Positions 22,949 through 32,120 of a DNA stretch of 64,000 bases are shown one piece after another. A program made the translations under genes and the position numbers. The notes beneath the pieces were generated by a model. It saw nothing but the letters and a program-made list of their open reading frames with translations, searched no databases and was not told where the DNA came from. This DNA comes from Lachnospiraceae bacterium (GTDB taxonomy: Bacteria > Bacillota_A > Clostridia > Lachnospirales > Lachnospiraceae), in the NCBI GenBank assembly GCA_017561985.1, contig JAFZAZ010000015.1, positions 62,001 through 126,000 on the forward strand. The letters run 5' to 3'. The first letter of the stretch is position 1, and each line of letters opens with the position of its first letter.

Positions 22949-24892
22949 TCAGAACTCGTTCTTTCTCACACCTGCCGCGATCAGCGCGTTGAAGATCTCC
23001 GTCGGAGTCTTGCTCGTCGTTTCGTTCGTTACACGATACGGGCGATAAACGTCACGGTACGCAACGCCGTTGTAGGATCCGTCCATGCGCCCGATGTGCA
23101 CATGGTATTTCGACTGCGACAGATAGTAGTAATGGTCTCCCACCTTGCCGATGTAGATGCCTACATGGTCTCCGTGGGAATACGGATCCTTGCGTGTAGC
23201 AACAAGATCACCGGGTCTCGCCTCGTCCCAGGAGATTGGTGTTCCGTGGCTCATCTGCTCGGGAACGGTACGGCCGAGATTCATGCCCATGACTTCCTTG
23301 AAGAGAACCTGAACGAATCCGCAACAGTCCGCGGAGCTCCACGTGTTGTTGGCCGCATAAGGAAGATCCTTGTGCTGTGCGGCAACCATGAAGAGCTGGT
23401 AGATGCGGTCGTCCGTATTCGGCTTCGTCGTGGACAGATAGTTCGTATGGATATACGCGCTTCCGCCGTTGTAATCGACGCGGTACCACGTGTCATTTTT
23501 GTATGTTGCCTTGCCGGTGACGTGGAAAGCCATACCGCGCTCGCGCGCTACACCGACCTTGTTGTCGGCCACCTCAGGGGTGGAACGGATGTTGACGTCA
23601 ACCGCCGTGAGATATCTCGTCTCGTCCATCGCCACAATGTTGTAATCCGCGGGCGGAGTGGGTACGGGAGTCGGCGTCGGCGCAGCCGTGGGCTCCGCAG
23701 TGGGAGTCGGGATCGGCGTTGCTGTCGGTTCTGCACCTCCCTCTCCTCCTTCACCCGGTGTGGGCGTCGCCGTAGGCTCGGCGGTAGGAGCAGCGGTAGG
23801 AACCGGAGTTGCCGTGGGAATCGGCGTAGCCGTCGGTGTCGGCGTCGGTGTGGGCGTCGGCGTTGCCTTCGGCTTCTCCTTCAGATAAACGTTGCAGATA
23901 TATGCTGTCGTTTCGACATTATTCTTCTTGTAAATGACGCGGTACCATCCGGACTCCTTGCAGCGTCCGGTCACGAAAACCACCGTATTCTCCGTAAGGC
24001 TTCCGATGATGGAGCCCTCCGTTCCCGGAAGGTCACGTACGTTGACGGTCTTCGTGTTGCACACGACCATCTCGACGTTCATGTCCTGATACGTGTACGT
24101 CTTCGGGGTGGGCGTAGGCGTGGGTTTCGCCGTAGGCGTAGGAGTAGGTGCCACAGTCGGAACCGGCGTGGGAGTCAAAGTGGGCGTGGGCGTAACCATG
24201 GGCTCATCGCCGTCCGGGTCTCCGTCGCCGTCCCCTCCGGGACCTGCGTTGTCCTCGCCTTCTCCGCCTTCGCCGTCGCCATCGCCGCCCTCACCGTCGC
24301 CGGAAGGATCGTTCGAATCGGGAAGTTCCGGAAGGTTCTGTTTGCCGGAAATCTCATCTTCGTGCGTGGAAACGGTATTGTCGAGAAGCGAATGATCTTT
24401 GCGAAGATCAACCGTAACAATACCCCTGTCGATCGTCTCGGGTGTGTCGTCCGGATCCGGCTCATCCGGATTCTCTTTCTCGGGAAGCTCGGGAAGATTC
24501 AGCTTGCCGTTTGTGACCGCATCGCCGTCCGCAGTGATCGCGGTGAGCGAGATCACACGCATGCGGTCGCGCTCATTCGTAAACGAGGCGCGCTCGCCCG
24601 TGAAAGCATCCGAAATCAGGGAATCTCCGATCGAAGGATCGGTTGCAAGATCACCGGTAAGAGAGCTCTCAATCGGATCTCCGACACCTTTTTCTATAAA
24701 GACGATGTTCGGGGCAACCGGAGGAGTCGGGTACAATTCCTGCTGGGTCGCGAGGGCTTCCTGCACCAAAACAGACTCGTCAATGTCAGCAAAAACAGAG
24801 TGTTTCAATTGCGGGTACAACGAAACACCGATTGCCATGACACCGGCGAGCAGCAGCGAAGTGCCTCTCATGATTGCCTTGGAAAACTTCAT
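22949..24892 (-). CDS. Secreted NlpC/P60 peptidoglycan hydrolase with two SH3 domains
   Basis: 647 residues. Signal peptide to about residue 35. Residues about 40-220 are an acidic, uncharacterised region with two K-L/Q-N-L-P-E-L-P elements. Pro-Thr linkers flank two bacterial SH3 domains (about 265-345 and 435-505, each with VNVR/VNIR and WYRV). The C-terminal NlpC/P60 domain (about 515-630) has the catalytic cysteine in SADCCGF, the histidine in SHGDHVGIYIG and a third polar residue further on. The linker repeats differ in length and are slippage-prone. Predicted role: cell-wall remodelling by cutting stem peptides. It is monocistronic. Confidence 0.92.
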   Translation of the reverse strand: MKFSKAIMRGTSLLLAGVMAIGVSLYPQLKHSVFADIDESVLVQEALATQQELYPTPPVAPNIVFIEKGVGDPIESSLTGDLATDPSIGDSLISDAFTGERASFTNERDRMRVISLTAITADGDAVTNGKLNLPELPEKENPDEPDPDDTPETIDRGIVTVDLRKDHSLLDNTVSTHEDEISGKQNLPELPDSNDPSGDGEGGDGDGEGGEGEDNAGPGGDGDGDPDGDEPMVTPTPTLTPTPVPTVAPTPTPTAKPTPTPTPKTYTYQDMNVEMVVCNTKTVNVRDLPGTEGSIIGSLTENTVVFVTGRCKESGWYRVIYKKNNVETTAYICNVYLKEKPKATPTPTPTPTPTATPIPTATPVPTAAPTAEPTATPTPGEGGEGGAEPTATPIPTPTAEPTAAPTPTPVPTPPADYNIVAMDETRYLTAVDVNIRSTPEVADNKVGVARERGMAFHVTGKATYKNDTWYRVDYNGGSAYIHTNYLSTTKPNTDDRIYQLFMVAAQHKDLPYAANNTWSSADCCGFVQVLFKEVMGMNLGRTVPEQMSHGTPISWDEARPGDLVATRKDPYSHGDHVGIYIGKVGDHYYYLSQSKYHVHIGRMDGSYNGVAYRDVYRPYRVTNETTSKTPTEIFNALIAAGVRKNEF

Positions 24893-25280
24893 CCTATATC
24901 CCCTGAACGTGTTAACTCTATCAATAAAAGCGAATTGTTACATTCGTCGTTCGTCAAATGTTACGTAAATGTTACAATGCCAATCATAACACAAGAGAAG
25001 CAAAAAATCAACCCCCAGGCGTGAAACACCCGATAAAACAAGGATTTTTCACATTTTCCGAATGCATATTTTTTCGAGTTTTTGCACGAAAAATTCGCTC
25101 AAAATGACAAATTTGCTTCTACTCAAGTAGAAAATCTGTGTAACAAAATGCGCCCGCAGCCGTCTCTCCGTCCGCAGGCGCTTTCCTTTTTTCTCTGTCG
25201 TTTTGGCATACAGCATGGCCGTTTTGTGTATTCACAACGCGGACGCTGTGCTTTCGCTGCATTTTACGAAGCAAAACACT
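24893..25280. other. Intergenic region, AT-rich
   Basis: 388 bases between two minus-strand genes. It holds the upstream region of the NlpC/P60 gene, one CGGAAAAT-word copy (25053-25059), one CGTAAAATG-type copy (25260-25268), and a terminator-like hairpin at 25150-25181. No convincing ORF or RNA gene was seen. Confidence 0.6.
25142..25192. terminator. Terminator-like hairpin after the GNAT gene
   Basis: GCGCCCGC ... GCAGGCGC (25150-25157 and 25174-25181) with one mismatch; T-rich tails on both strands (TTTCCTTTTTTC on plus, ATTTTGTT on minus). Confidence 0.6.
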
Positions 25281-26096
25281 TCAGTTTGTTTTGCTGCAGC
25301 TGAAATTGATCAATATTCCCTCGTCTTCGTATCCGGCATTGATGTATGCCCTGTTCGACGGGGCATAATTATAGTCCGTGTATAGCAAAGGAACCAGTCC
25401 CTGCTTCAGGATTTCGTTGGTCATGAGGAAGATCAAATTGGCCGCATAGCCTTTCTTCCGCTCTTCCACGGGAGTATAAACATGCGTGATCTTCGCCTGT
25501 TCTCCCGAGACATTGAAGCCGGCCATGCAGACGATTTTTCCTTCGGGATTCTTCAGCACATAGAAATTCCCGTCAGCAATAAATGCTTCGACATCCCGCC
25601 TTGCCTGTTCCGGTGTGACGGGGTTGTTCGCGTTCATTTCCGCGTTATCGTCACACCAATATTTTGCCAGTACCTCAAGATCGCTCCCGGCAGGCATTGT
25701 CATGACTCCGTCGCATGCTTTCGGCGCCTTTGTCCGACGACACAGCAAAAATCCCATCTCAAAACAGTCATCCGTATTCAGATCGGCGAAGTTTCTTTTC
25801 ACCAGAAGGTCGTACAATTTCTTTTTGCAGGTGAATTTATCTCTTTCCCGGTCCGTGAGCAGCAGCCTGATCACTTCCTCGATCTCTCCGATTTTTGCTT
25901 CATCAAAGCTATCGCTCGTCCAGATCCAGGCGGGCCATTTCCTTGAGCCTCTGCACGCGACATAGCTTTCCTCATCGCTGTAAAGCTCCAACTCCGGGCT
26001 CGGCAGGTTTTGAAGTATCAAACTGAATTTGTATTTATCTTTCTGAAAATCCCGGCTCAGAAAAATTGCGTTGTCCGGTTTGATCGCTTTAACCAT
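25281..26096 (-). CDS. GNAT-family N-acetyltransferase
   Basis: 271 residues. The C-terminal half (about 135-265) is a GNAT fold, with the acetyl-CoA loop region VYTPVEERKKGYAANLI followed by an N-R-A-Y-I-N-A-G-Y element. The N-terminal half is a poorly defined alpha/beta part, as in two-lobed GNAT proteins. The substrate is unknown. Codon use and flanks are more AT-rich than the neighbouring genes, which may point to later acquisition (weak evidence). It follows the rRNA methyltransferase gene by 16 bases on the same strand. Confidence 0.8.
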   Translation of the reverse strand: MVKAIKPDNAIFLSRDFQKDKYKFSLILQNLPSPELELYSDEESYVACRGSRKWPAWIWTSDSFDEAKIGEIEEVIRLLLTDRERDKFTCKKKLYDLLVKRNFADLNTDDCFEMGFLLCRRTKAPKACDGVMTMPAGSDLEVLAKYWCDDNAEMNANNPVTPEQARRDVEAFIADGNFYVLKNPEGKIVCMAGFNVSGEQAKITHVYTPVEERKKGYAANLIFLMTNEILKQGLVPLLYTDYNYAPSNRAYINAGYEDEGILINFSCSKTN

Positions 26097-26112
26097 AGTC
26101 TGCTCCTAAGCC

Positions 26113-27333
26113 TTATTTTTCCTCACAAACCTGGAAAATGAAAAACTTCAGGTAGTACGATTCGTCCGCCGACCAAAGGATCGGATGGTCGGGCGCCTGC
26201 GTGCGGTACTCCACCTGACGGAGTCTGCGGTGCACGCTTCCGGCAGCCTGCGCGATCGTCTCCGAAAAAAGCTCCGGCGTCATAAAATGCGAGCACGAAC
26301 ACGTCGCAAGGAAGCCTCCGTCCTTCACAAGCTTAAGGCCGCGCATATTGATCTCGCGGTACCCCTTGATCGCCTGTTTCGTCGCGGTCCGCGACTTCGT
26401 AAACGCGGGCGGGTCGAGGATGACGACGTCGAATTTACGGCCTTCCGCCTCAAGTTTCGGAAGAAGGTCAAACACATCCGCAGCCGTAAAATGCACTTTC
26501 TCCGAGAGCCCGTTGAGCGCCGCGTTGCGCTCCGCCTGCCGTACGGCAAGCTCGGAGGCGTCGACGCCGAGCACATCCGAAGCACCTGCGATCCCGGCGT
26601 TCAGCGCGAACGACCCGGTGTGCGTGAAGCAGTCAAGTACACTTGCGCCCTTGCACAGTTTCTGGATCGCAAGACGGTTGTATTTCTGGTCGAGGAAGAA
26701 GCCGGTCTTCTGGCCTTCCGCAACGTCGACCTCGTAGCGAACTCCATTTTCCGTAATCTCAACGATCGGGTCGAACGGCTCCCCGATGAAGCCCTTCTCC
26801 CGCTTCATTCCCTCGAGCTCTCGCACTTTCGCGTCGCTCCGCTCATACACGCCGCGGACCGGCATTCCGTCCGCCGCAAGCAATGCCTTGAGCTCGTCGA
26901 GGATCACATCCTTGAACCGGTCCATGCCGAGGGACAGCGACTGAATGACCAAAATGTCGGAGAACTTGTCCACAACGATGCCGGGAATCCAGTCCGCCTC
27001 GCCGAAGATCACGCGACACGCGGACGTGTCGACCGTCTTCCTGCGGTACTCCCACGCTACCTTCACGCGGGCGCGCAGGAACTCCTCGTTCACCTCGGTG
27101 TCTCTGCGGCGCGTGAGCATGCGCACTCGGATCGTGGAATTCTCGTTGTAAACACCGACGCCCATCGAATAGCCGTCAAAATCCTTGACCGCCGCGAGCG
27201 TCCCGTTCTCTCCGCCGCCGACAACGGACGCAATCTCATTGTCGTAAACCCAGAGTCCGCCTGCCTTCAGGCTTCGTCCCTCGCCTTTTTTGAGCGTCAC
27301 TGTGCGCGTGACATCATACCGCCCGTCCGCCAT
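26113..27333 (-). CDS. Class I SAM-dependent rRNA methyltransferase, RlmI-like
   Basis: 406 residues. A PUA-like N-terminal domain (1-75, LKKGEGRSLKAGGLWVYDNEI) is followed by a central beta domain and a Rossmann methyltransferase with SAM motif VLDCFTHTGSFAL and motif IV DPPAFTKS, and a conserved cysteine pair LATCSCSH. This matches RlmI, which makes 5-methylcytidine in 23S rRNA (family knowledge). The ATG at 27333 has AGGAGG upstream. The stop of the GtrA gene lies 14 bases before this start, so the two are probably cotranscribed. Confidence 0.9.
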   Translation of the reverse strand: MADGRYDVTRTVTLKKGEGRSLKAGGLWVYDNEIASVVGGGENGTLAAVKDFDGYSMGVGVYNENSTIRVRMLTRRRDTEVNEEFLRARVKVAWEYRRKTVDTSACRVIFGEADWIPGIVVDKFSDILVIQSLSLGMDRFKDVILDELKALLAADGMPVRGVYERSDAKVRELEGMKREKGFIGEPFDPIVEITENGVRYEVDVAEGQKTGFFLDQKYNRLAIQKLCKGASVLDCFTHTGSFALNAGIAGASDVLGVDASELAVRQAERNAALNGLSEKVHFTAADVFDLLPKLEAEGRKFDVVILDPPAFTKSRTATKQAIKGYREINMRGLKLVKDGGFLATCSCSHFMTPELFSETIAQAAGSVHRRLRQVEYRTQAPDHPILWSADESYYLKFFIFQVCEEK

Positions 27334-27347
27334 GGTTTCCTCCTGTC

Positions 27348-27911
27348 TCACTGTCCGATCTCATCCGCAGCCTTCTGTGCAGTCTTCATCGCCTCCGCAG
27401 CATTTTCCGCCGCATCAACAGCCGTCGCGACCGCCTCTTCGACATCCGCCGCCGCTTCCGCCGGCTTCTTCCTGCGGAACACGAAGAGCTTGCTGAACAC
27501 GTAGTTGAGGACGATCACGATGATGCTCGTTACCGCCTTCGCCCAGAAGCCCTTGTAGTCAAAGAGCGACTGATCGAGCCCGGCATTCACGAGGAGCGTC
27601 GGAAGCTCGATCTCGATCAGGCCGGTCGCAGCACGCGCGCCGAAGAACTTGGCCATCTCCGCAAAATATGCTTTCGCGCCGACCGTCTTGCTCTCAAACA
27701 CATACTTTTTGTTCGTGAAAAATGCAAACAGCACTGCCACCACCCAGGCGATCGCGTTGGTGAGCGTAAACTCCCAGCCCTTCGCACTCAGGTGAAATAT
27801 CTTCTGAACCGCATACGCCGTGACCCAGTTTACAAGAGTCGTCGCCACGCCGAAGATCAGGTACATGATCACCTCGCGGTAGCGTACAAATAACTTTTTG
27901 ATTGTCTCCAT
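27348..27911 (-). CDS. GtrA-family membrane protein
   Basis: 187 residues. Four membrane helices (about 14-36, 45-66, 85-108, 120-142) with the GtrA hallmarks FxxxGxxxTxxxW early and F-x-x-N-K-x-y-V-F after helix 2. Role in the family: flipping polyprenyl-linked sugars for cell-surface glycan synthesis. An Ala/Glu-rich tail of about 40 residues follows, which is not typical of the family. AAAGGA lies before the ATG. No glycosyltransferase partner is adjacent. Confidence 0.9.
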   Translation of the reverse strand: METIKKLFVRYREVIMYLIFGVATTLVNWVTAYAVQKIFHLSAKGWEFTLTNAIAWVVAVLFAFFTNKKYVFESKTVGAKAYFAEMAKFFGARAATGLIEIELPTLLVNAGLDQSLFDYKGFWAKAVTSIIVIVLNYVFSKLFVFRRKKPAEAAADVEEAVATAVDAAENAAEAMKTAQKAADEIGQ

Positions 27912-27952
27912 GATAATCCTTTCCCCCGCGGGGCCGCGGTCATTTTACGGAA

Positions 27953-27985
27953 GAAAACGAGCCGTCACTCGTACGGCCCGTTTCG
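27953..27985 (-). terminator. Terminator of the U32-HD-NUDIX unit
   Basis: On minus AAACG-G-GCCGT-N7-ACGGC-T-CGTTTTCTTCC. Lies just after the NUDIX stop. Confidence 0.7.
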
Positions 27986-27990
27986 TTCTC

Positions 27991-28443
27991 TCAGGAATAC
28001 TTTCGATTGCCCCAAAGGTTTTTCTTCTTCAGTTCCAGATATTCGTTGTAGGCTTTCTCAAGGATCTGCTTTTCGTTCGAAAACTTCAGCAAATGATACG
28101 CCTCATGATACTTGTAGAACCCGGAATCCGCGAAGTACTCCTCTGTCTGTGGTTTGCTGTAATAACTGTCCGCCATCATCAGGTACCAGTGAACGTCCTT
28201 CTGGACCATGTTCTGCGAGGTATTGAAGGTGTAACGGCTCTTGCCGACGTACTTGACGATCTTCGCGTCCGCACCGCTCTCTTCCCTCACTTCCCGGACT
28301 GCCGTCTCGGGATATTCCTCACCTTCTTCTACCGTTCCCTTGGGAAGCACCCATCCTTCGTATTTGCGCTTGTAATTCTTGTAAAGCAGCAGGATCTTCC
28401 CTCTGAAAATAACAACACCACCACAGCTCGTCGCTTCAATCAT
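27991..28443 (-). CDS. NUDIX hydrolase
   Basis: 150 residues. The NUDIX box G-x5-E-x7-R-E-V-x-E-E-S-G is present (GTVEEGEEYPETAVREVREESG, residues about 34-55; longer than shown motif only in spacing). It hydrolyses a nucleoside diphosphate linked to another moiety; the exact substrate is unknown. The ATG at 28443 is preferred because GGGGG lies upstream; the earlier ATG at 28461 has no ribosome site. Its neighbour upstream is an HD-type hydrolase. Confidence 0.88.
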   Translation of the reverse strand: MIEATSCGGVVIFRGKILLLYKNYKRKYEGWVLPKGTVEEGEEYPETAVREVREESGADAKIVKYVGKSRYTFNTSQNMVQKDVHWYLMMADSYYSKPQTEEYFADSGFYKYHEAYHLLKFSNEKQILEKAYNEYLELKKKNLWGNRKYS

Positions 28444-28516
28444 AGCAGGACCCCCTGTCATTTGGTGTATGAAAGATTAAATTCAGTATACCCCCGCCGG
28501 CGGAATTTTGCAAGCA

Positions 28517-29005
28517 CTACTTCACGGCATCCAGCTCTCTGAGCGCTTCGCTCAGGCTCCGAATGGCGGGCATGTAACAAGTCTGTACTTTTTCGTTTCG
28601 CTTGCGGTAAAACCGCTCGCGCGTCTCGGCGTCGGGAATGGTGATACCGCGCGACACGTCCGTGTTGTGGCGCAGGTCGGCAAGTTTCACGCGGATGGCC
28701 AGCCGGTTGGCGGAAACCCGGATCTTCTCGATATACTCCGCGTACGAATCGTCGCGGTCGTGGCGAAGCAGAAGGAGCGCGTCCGTGACGACGTCGCCGA
28801 AACGGCTGCGGAATTCCTCCTCGGTCATGTAATCGGGGTGGTCCTCCATCACGTCATGAAGGTACGCGACGATCTTCTCCTCCTCGGTGTCCACAAAGGA
28901 AGCCACCGCCTCCGGGTGCAGATAATACGGGCGGTTCGCCTTGTCCGTCTGCCCCGCATGCGCTTCCCGGGAGATCGCAATCGCTTCGTTCAACAACTCG
29001 CTCAT
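28517..29005 (-). CDS. Stand-alone HD hydrolase, MESH1/SpoT-hydrolase-like
   Basis: 162 residues. The order of motifs H-x-G-Q-x5-R-P-Y-x2-H-P, then Y-L-H-D-V-x-E-D, then K-L-A-D-L-R-H-N matches the hydrolase half of RelA/SpoT proteins, with no synthetase or regulatory domain attached. The likely reaction is removal of 3'-pyrophosphate from (p)ppGpp or a related nucleotide (inference by family). AAAGGA precedes the ATG. It follows the U32 gene by 23 bases, so the two are likely cotranscribed. Confidence 0.82.
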   Translation of the reverse strand: MSELLNEAIAISREAHAGQTDKANRPYYLHPEAVASFVDTEEEKIVAYLHDVMEDHPDYMTEEEFRSRFGDVVTDALLLLRHDRDDSYAEYIEKIRVSANRLAIRVKLADLRHNTDVSRGITIPDAETRERFYRKRNEKVQTCYMPAIRSLSEALRELDAVK

Positions 29006-29028
29006 AGCAGTCCTTTCCGACCTTCAGG

Positions 29029-31575
29029 TCACAGAATCCCCCGTTTCCAATGCCCCCTCGTATATGCGACGGATGCGATCGGCTCAGCCACCGTCTCCCC
29101 GTCCATCGCGGCCGCAAGTGCGCGGAGCACGCGCTCCGTCTCACGCCGCGTCTCTGTCGAAAACACCGCGCGCACGCCGTACGGCCGTTTCGTCCTCACC
29201 TCGTCGTACACCGTGAGAAGCGACGTCACATGCGCGTTGTACAAAAGCGAATGACAATACCTGCATACGCTTCTCACCGGCATCGCGCCGGCTGTCTCGT
29301 CATACAAAAGTCCCTGCGGATTGCTTCCCGGATTCCCGCAGCCGAACGCGGTCCTGTGCGGGCACTGCTCCGAGATCATCAAAACCGTCCGCTCGTACAC
29401 CGTAAGCCACGCCGACGATGCCATCGTTTCCGAGATCTCGCTGCGCCTGAGCTCCGGCGAAAGTGTCCCCGCGTCCGCACCGTGTTCTTCGTAAAATGCC
29501 GCTGCCGCGTCATTCATCAGATGCAGCGTGCTGTCGGTGTACACCGTAAGTCCCGGGAACCGCCCGCGCCACGTTTCGACGCGCGCCAGCTGGTCCGGCG
29601 TGCGGACGATCAATGTGTCGATGTGCTCCTCCGAAAGAAGCCGCTCTGCCTCCGCAACAGCCTTGCGTCCGCGCTCGCCCTTGCCGACTCTCGGCAGGAC
29701 AAGTCCGATGCGCACCGGTTTCGCGGTTCCAAGCTTCCGTTCCGTCCGCAAAATGGTGAAGCACGCTTCATACTCTCCCTCCATATCCACCCAGAGGTCG
29801 GTTGCGACCGAATACCGCACGGAAGCCTCGGTCTGCTCCTTCGTACAAACGCACACGGCGACGCGCTCCGTCTGCCGCTCCGCATCCGCGAGAGTCACCG
29901 CGTCATCGCCCGCAACAGTCACAGTCTCGTCTTCACCGTCCGCACTGCGCGGCGCACTGCCGTATATCGTCTCCGGAGCCTTCGGAATGCTTCTCCGGAA
30001 CGTCTTTAAAACCGCGCTTTCGTAGGCTTCCAAAGCCTCTCTGCGCAGCTCGTTGATCTTTGAAACAGGGACGAACAAACCGTCCGCGACATCCGCGGAA
30101 AGCTGCTCCCACGCGTACCCGGACCCGCCTGTGCGGCGCAGTTTCTCAAGGACATCCTCGCCTGTCGTGGGACGGAGCTTCGCCTCCTCGGGCACGTCTC
30201 CCGCCACCGTCACGCAGGCTCTTCCCTCCTCGTCGGTGACCGTCAGCCGGATCGGTTCTCCGGCCGCTGCCCGGAACGTTCCGCACACGGGAAGCGGTTT
30301 TCTGCCCGTGACAAACTCCTCGTCGATCTCCTCAAGAAGAGCTTCATTTTTCATGCGGTACACGTCCGCCTTTTTCGGGATCTTCCCGAACGACGGATCC
30401 CAGCGGATCGCTACGGGACGCGACGCGTCAAATCTCGCCATGTCCTTCGGGATCGTGATATCCCCGCACACAAAATGCCCGCTCGTGCGTATCTCAAGCA
30501 CATCGCCTGCACCGACCTCGCCGGTCAGCGTGAGCACTGCGCTCGGTCTCGTGCCTCCCGAGATCTCCGCGGTGCCGACCTTCACTCCGGTATGATTCGG
30601 GCGCGTCGTGCACATCATCTCGCTGCCCTTGGTGTCAAACACATAACCTCCGCAAAAGCCTCCGCGGTTGTACAGGTCCGCGAGAGCACCGATGTCGGTG
30701 CGCATCTCGTCCTCATTTTCCGCGAGATAACGGCGGTATTCCTGCGGCCCGAGCTCCTCGTAGCGGTCGAGCCATTTGCGGTACATGCCGGTCACGCCGG
30801 CAGCGTACTCCGCCTTCTTCATCCGACCCTCGAGCTTCAGCGAGTCGATGCCGGTCTCGATCAATTCATGCAGCCCCGGAAGAAGGCACTGGTCCTTCGG
30901 ACTCAGAAGATAACCGCTCGCGGCCCTCTTTCCGTCGGCCCGCCCTTCCGCAGTTTCCTCGTAGCGGTACTGCTTGCGGCACGGCTGTGCGCAGCGACCG
31001 CGGTTGCCGCTTCTTCCGCCGATCAGCGACGATAGAAGGCACTGTCCGGAGTATGAATAACAAAGCGCTCCGTGCGCGAAGATCTCGAGCTCCAGGTCCG
31101 TCGCGTCCGCAAGCTCCGCGATCTCCGCAAGGTTCAATTCCCTCGCGGGGACGATGCGCGTCACGGACTTCGGGAACAGTTTCACCGCCTCCGCCTGCGT
31201 GACGGTCATCTGCGTGCTCACGTGGATGGGAAGCTCCGGGAACCACTCCGCGATGCATTTCATCACGCCCGGATCCTGCACGATCACCGCGTCCAGTCCC
31301 GCCTCGTAAAATGGAAGCAGGTAGTCCCTCAGTTCCGCAAGTTCGCGATTTTTCAACAGCGTGTTGACCGTGAGGTACACCTTCACGCCGCGCATGTGCG
31401 CGTAGTCGATGCCCTGCAGCAGCCGCTCGCCGTCCGGATTGTCCGCATAGGCGCGCGCACCGAAGCGCGGTCCGCCGATGTAAACGGCGTCACAGCCCGC
31501 TTCCGTGACCGCACACAGCGTCTCGTAGGAGCCCGCCGGCGCCAGCAGTTCGATTGTGCGGTTGCGATTTCTCAT
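29029..31575 (-). CDS. U32-family peptidase-like protein (large form)
   Basis: 848 residues. The N-terminal TIM-barrel-like domain (1-330) starts ELLAPAGSYE and holds the family pattern EIFAHGALCYSYSGQCLLSS and CAQPCRKQYRY, with cysteines of the U32 signature. The middle and C-terminal parts match the DUF3656-type extension found in long U32 proteins. Relatives modify tRNA or rRNA bases (TrhP, RlhA) with prephenate-derived cofactors rather than cut collagen (established knowledge). This protein's target is unknown. The usual partner zapA lies directly upstream, as in many Firmicutes. Confidence 0.88.
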   Translation of the reverse strand: MRNRNRTIELLAPAGSYETLCAVTEAGCDAVYIGGPRFGARAYADNPDGERLLQGIDYAHMRGVKVYLTVNTLLKNRELAELRDYLLPFYEAGLDAVIVQDPGVMKCIAEWFPELPIHVSTQMTVTQAEAVKLFPKSVTRIVPARELNLAEIAELADATDLELEIFAHGALCYSYSGQCLLSSLIGGRSGNRGRCAQPCRKQYRYEETAEGRADGKRAASGYLLSPKDQCLLPGLHELIETGIDSLKLEGRMKKAEYAAGVTGMYRKWLDRYEELGPQEYRRYLAENEDEMRTDIGALADLYNRGGFCGGYVFDTKGSEMMCTTRPNHTGVKVGTAEISGGTRPSAVLTLTGEVGAGDVLEIRTSGHFVCGDITIPKDMARFDASRPVAIRWDPSFGKIPKKADVYRMKNEALLEEIDEEFVTGRKPLPVCGTFRAAAGEPIRLTVTDEEGRACVTVAGDVPEEAKLRPTTGEDVLEKLRRTGGSGYAWEQLSADVADGLFVPVSKINELRREALEAYESAVLKTFRRSIPKAPETIYGSAPRSADGEDETVTVAGDDAVTLADAERQTERVAVCVCTKEQTEASVRYSVATDLWVDMEGEYEACFTILRTERKLGTAKPVRIGLVLPRVGKGERGRKAVAEAERLLSEEHIDTLIVRTPDQLARVETWRGRFPGLTVYTDSTLHLMNDAAAAFYEEHGADAGTLSPELRRSEISETMASSAWLTVYERTVLMISEQCPHRTAFGCGNPGSNPQGLLYDETAGAMPVRSVCRYCHSLLYNAHVTSLLTVYDEVRTKRPYGVRAVFSTETRRETERVLRALAAAMDGETVAEPIASVAYTRGHWKRGIL

Positions 31576-31621
31576 TCAGTCCCCCGTGTCCGGTCGTATT
31601 TTCCGTAAAATGGTCCGCCGC

Positions 31622-31653
31622 ACAAAAAAGCGGATGCTTTCGATCCGCTTTTA
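31622..31653 (-). terminator. Terminator after zapA
   Basis: On minus AAGCGGAT-N7-ATCCGCTT then TTTTTG. It separates ruvA-ruvB-zapA from the U32 gene. Confidence 0.8.
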
Positions 31654-31661
31654 TGCGCAAT

Positions 31662-32081
31662 TCAACCATTGCGATGTTTCCGATAATTGCCGAGCTCCGT
31701 CTCAAGGCGCACGATCTTCTTCTGATCCTCGAGCTGCGCAGCCTTGAGCTGTTCCAGCCGGTCCTCAAGCTCCTTGATCCTGGAGCGGTCCGCGAGCATG
31801 TCGTGCTTCATGTTGAAGATGTCCGTCTCGCGCTGCTCAAGCTCGCTCTGCTTGTCCGCAAGCTGCTGCCGCGTCTTGAGATAATCGTCCGCGACGTTGA
31901 TGAGGACGAGCGCCTCCTTCATGTCGAGGTCCATGTTCTTGTAGCCTTTGATCTCCTTGACGGCACCGTATTTGCCGTTCAGGTACGTGGCGATCTTCTG
32001 GAGATATTCCTCCTCCTCGATCCCGACGATCTGGTACCTCTTACCGTTGATGATTACTTCCGCTTCCGTCCGCTTCTGCAT
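31662..32081 (-). CDS. zapA: Cell-division protein ZapA
   Basis: 139 residues. N-terminal ZapA domain (1-60, VIINGKRYQIVGIEEEEYLQKIA, then VLINVADDYLK), then a long coiled coil to the C-terminus (heptads from about 60). ZapA stabilises and bundles FtsZ filaments at the division site. GGAG lies before the ATG. It is third in a ruvA-ruvB-zapA unit, 39 bases after ruvB. Confidence 0.9.
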   Translation of the reverse strand: MQKRTEAEVIINGKRYQIVGIEEEEYLQKIATYLNGKYGAVKEIKGYKNMDLDMKEALVLINVADDYLKTRQQLADKQSELEQRETDIFNMKHDMLADRSRIKELEDRLEQLKAAQLEDQKKIVRLETELGNYRKHRNG

Positions 32082-32120
32082 CGCGACTCTCCTCTCTTTC
32101 CCTCAAATATCGATATCTGA

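Noticed and set aside
22868..25024. 718-codon open frame on plus opposite the NlpC/P60 gene
   Set aside because: Arg/Gly/Val-rich shadow of the Pro-Thr linkers; the minus-strand protein has signal peptide and catalytic residues.
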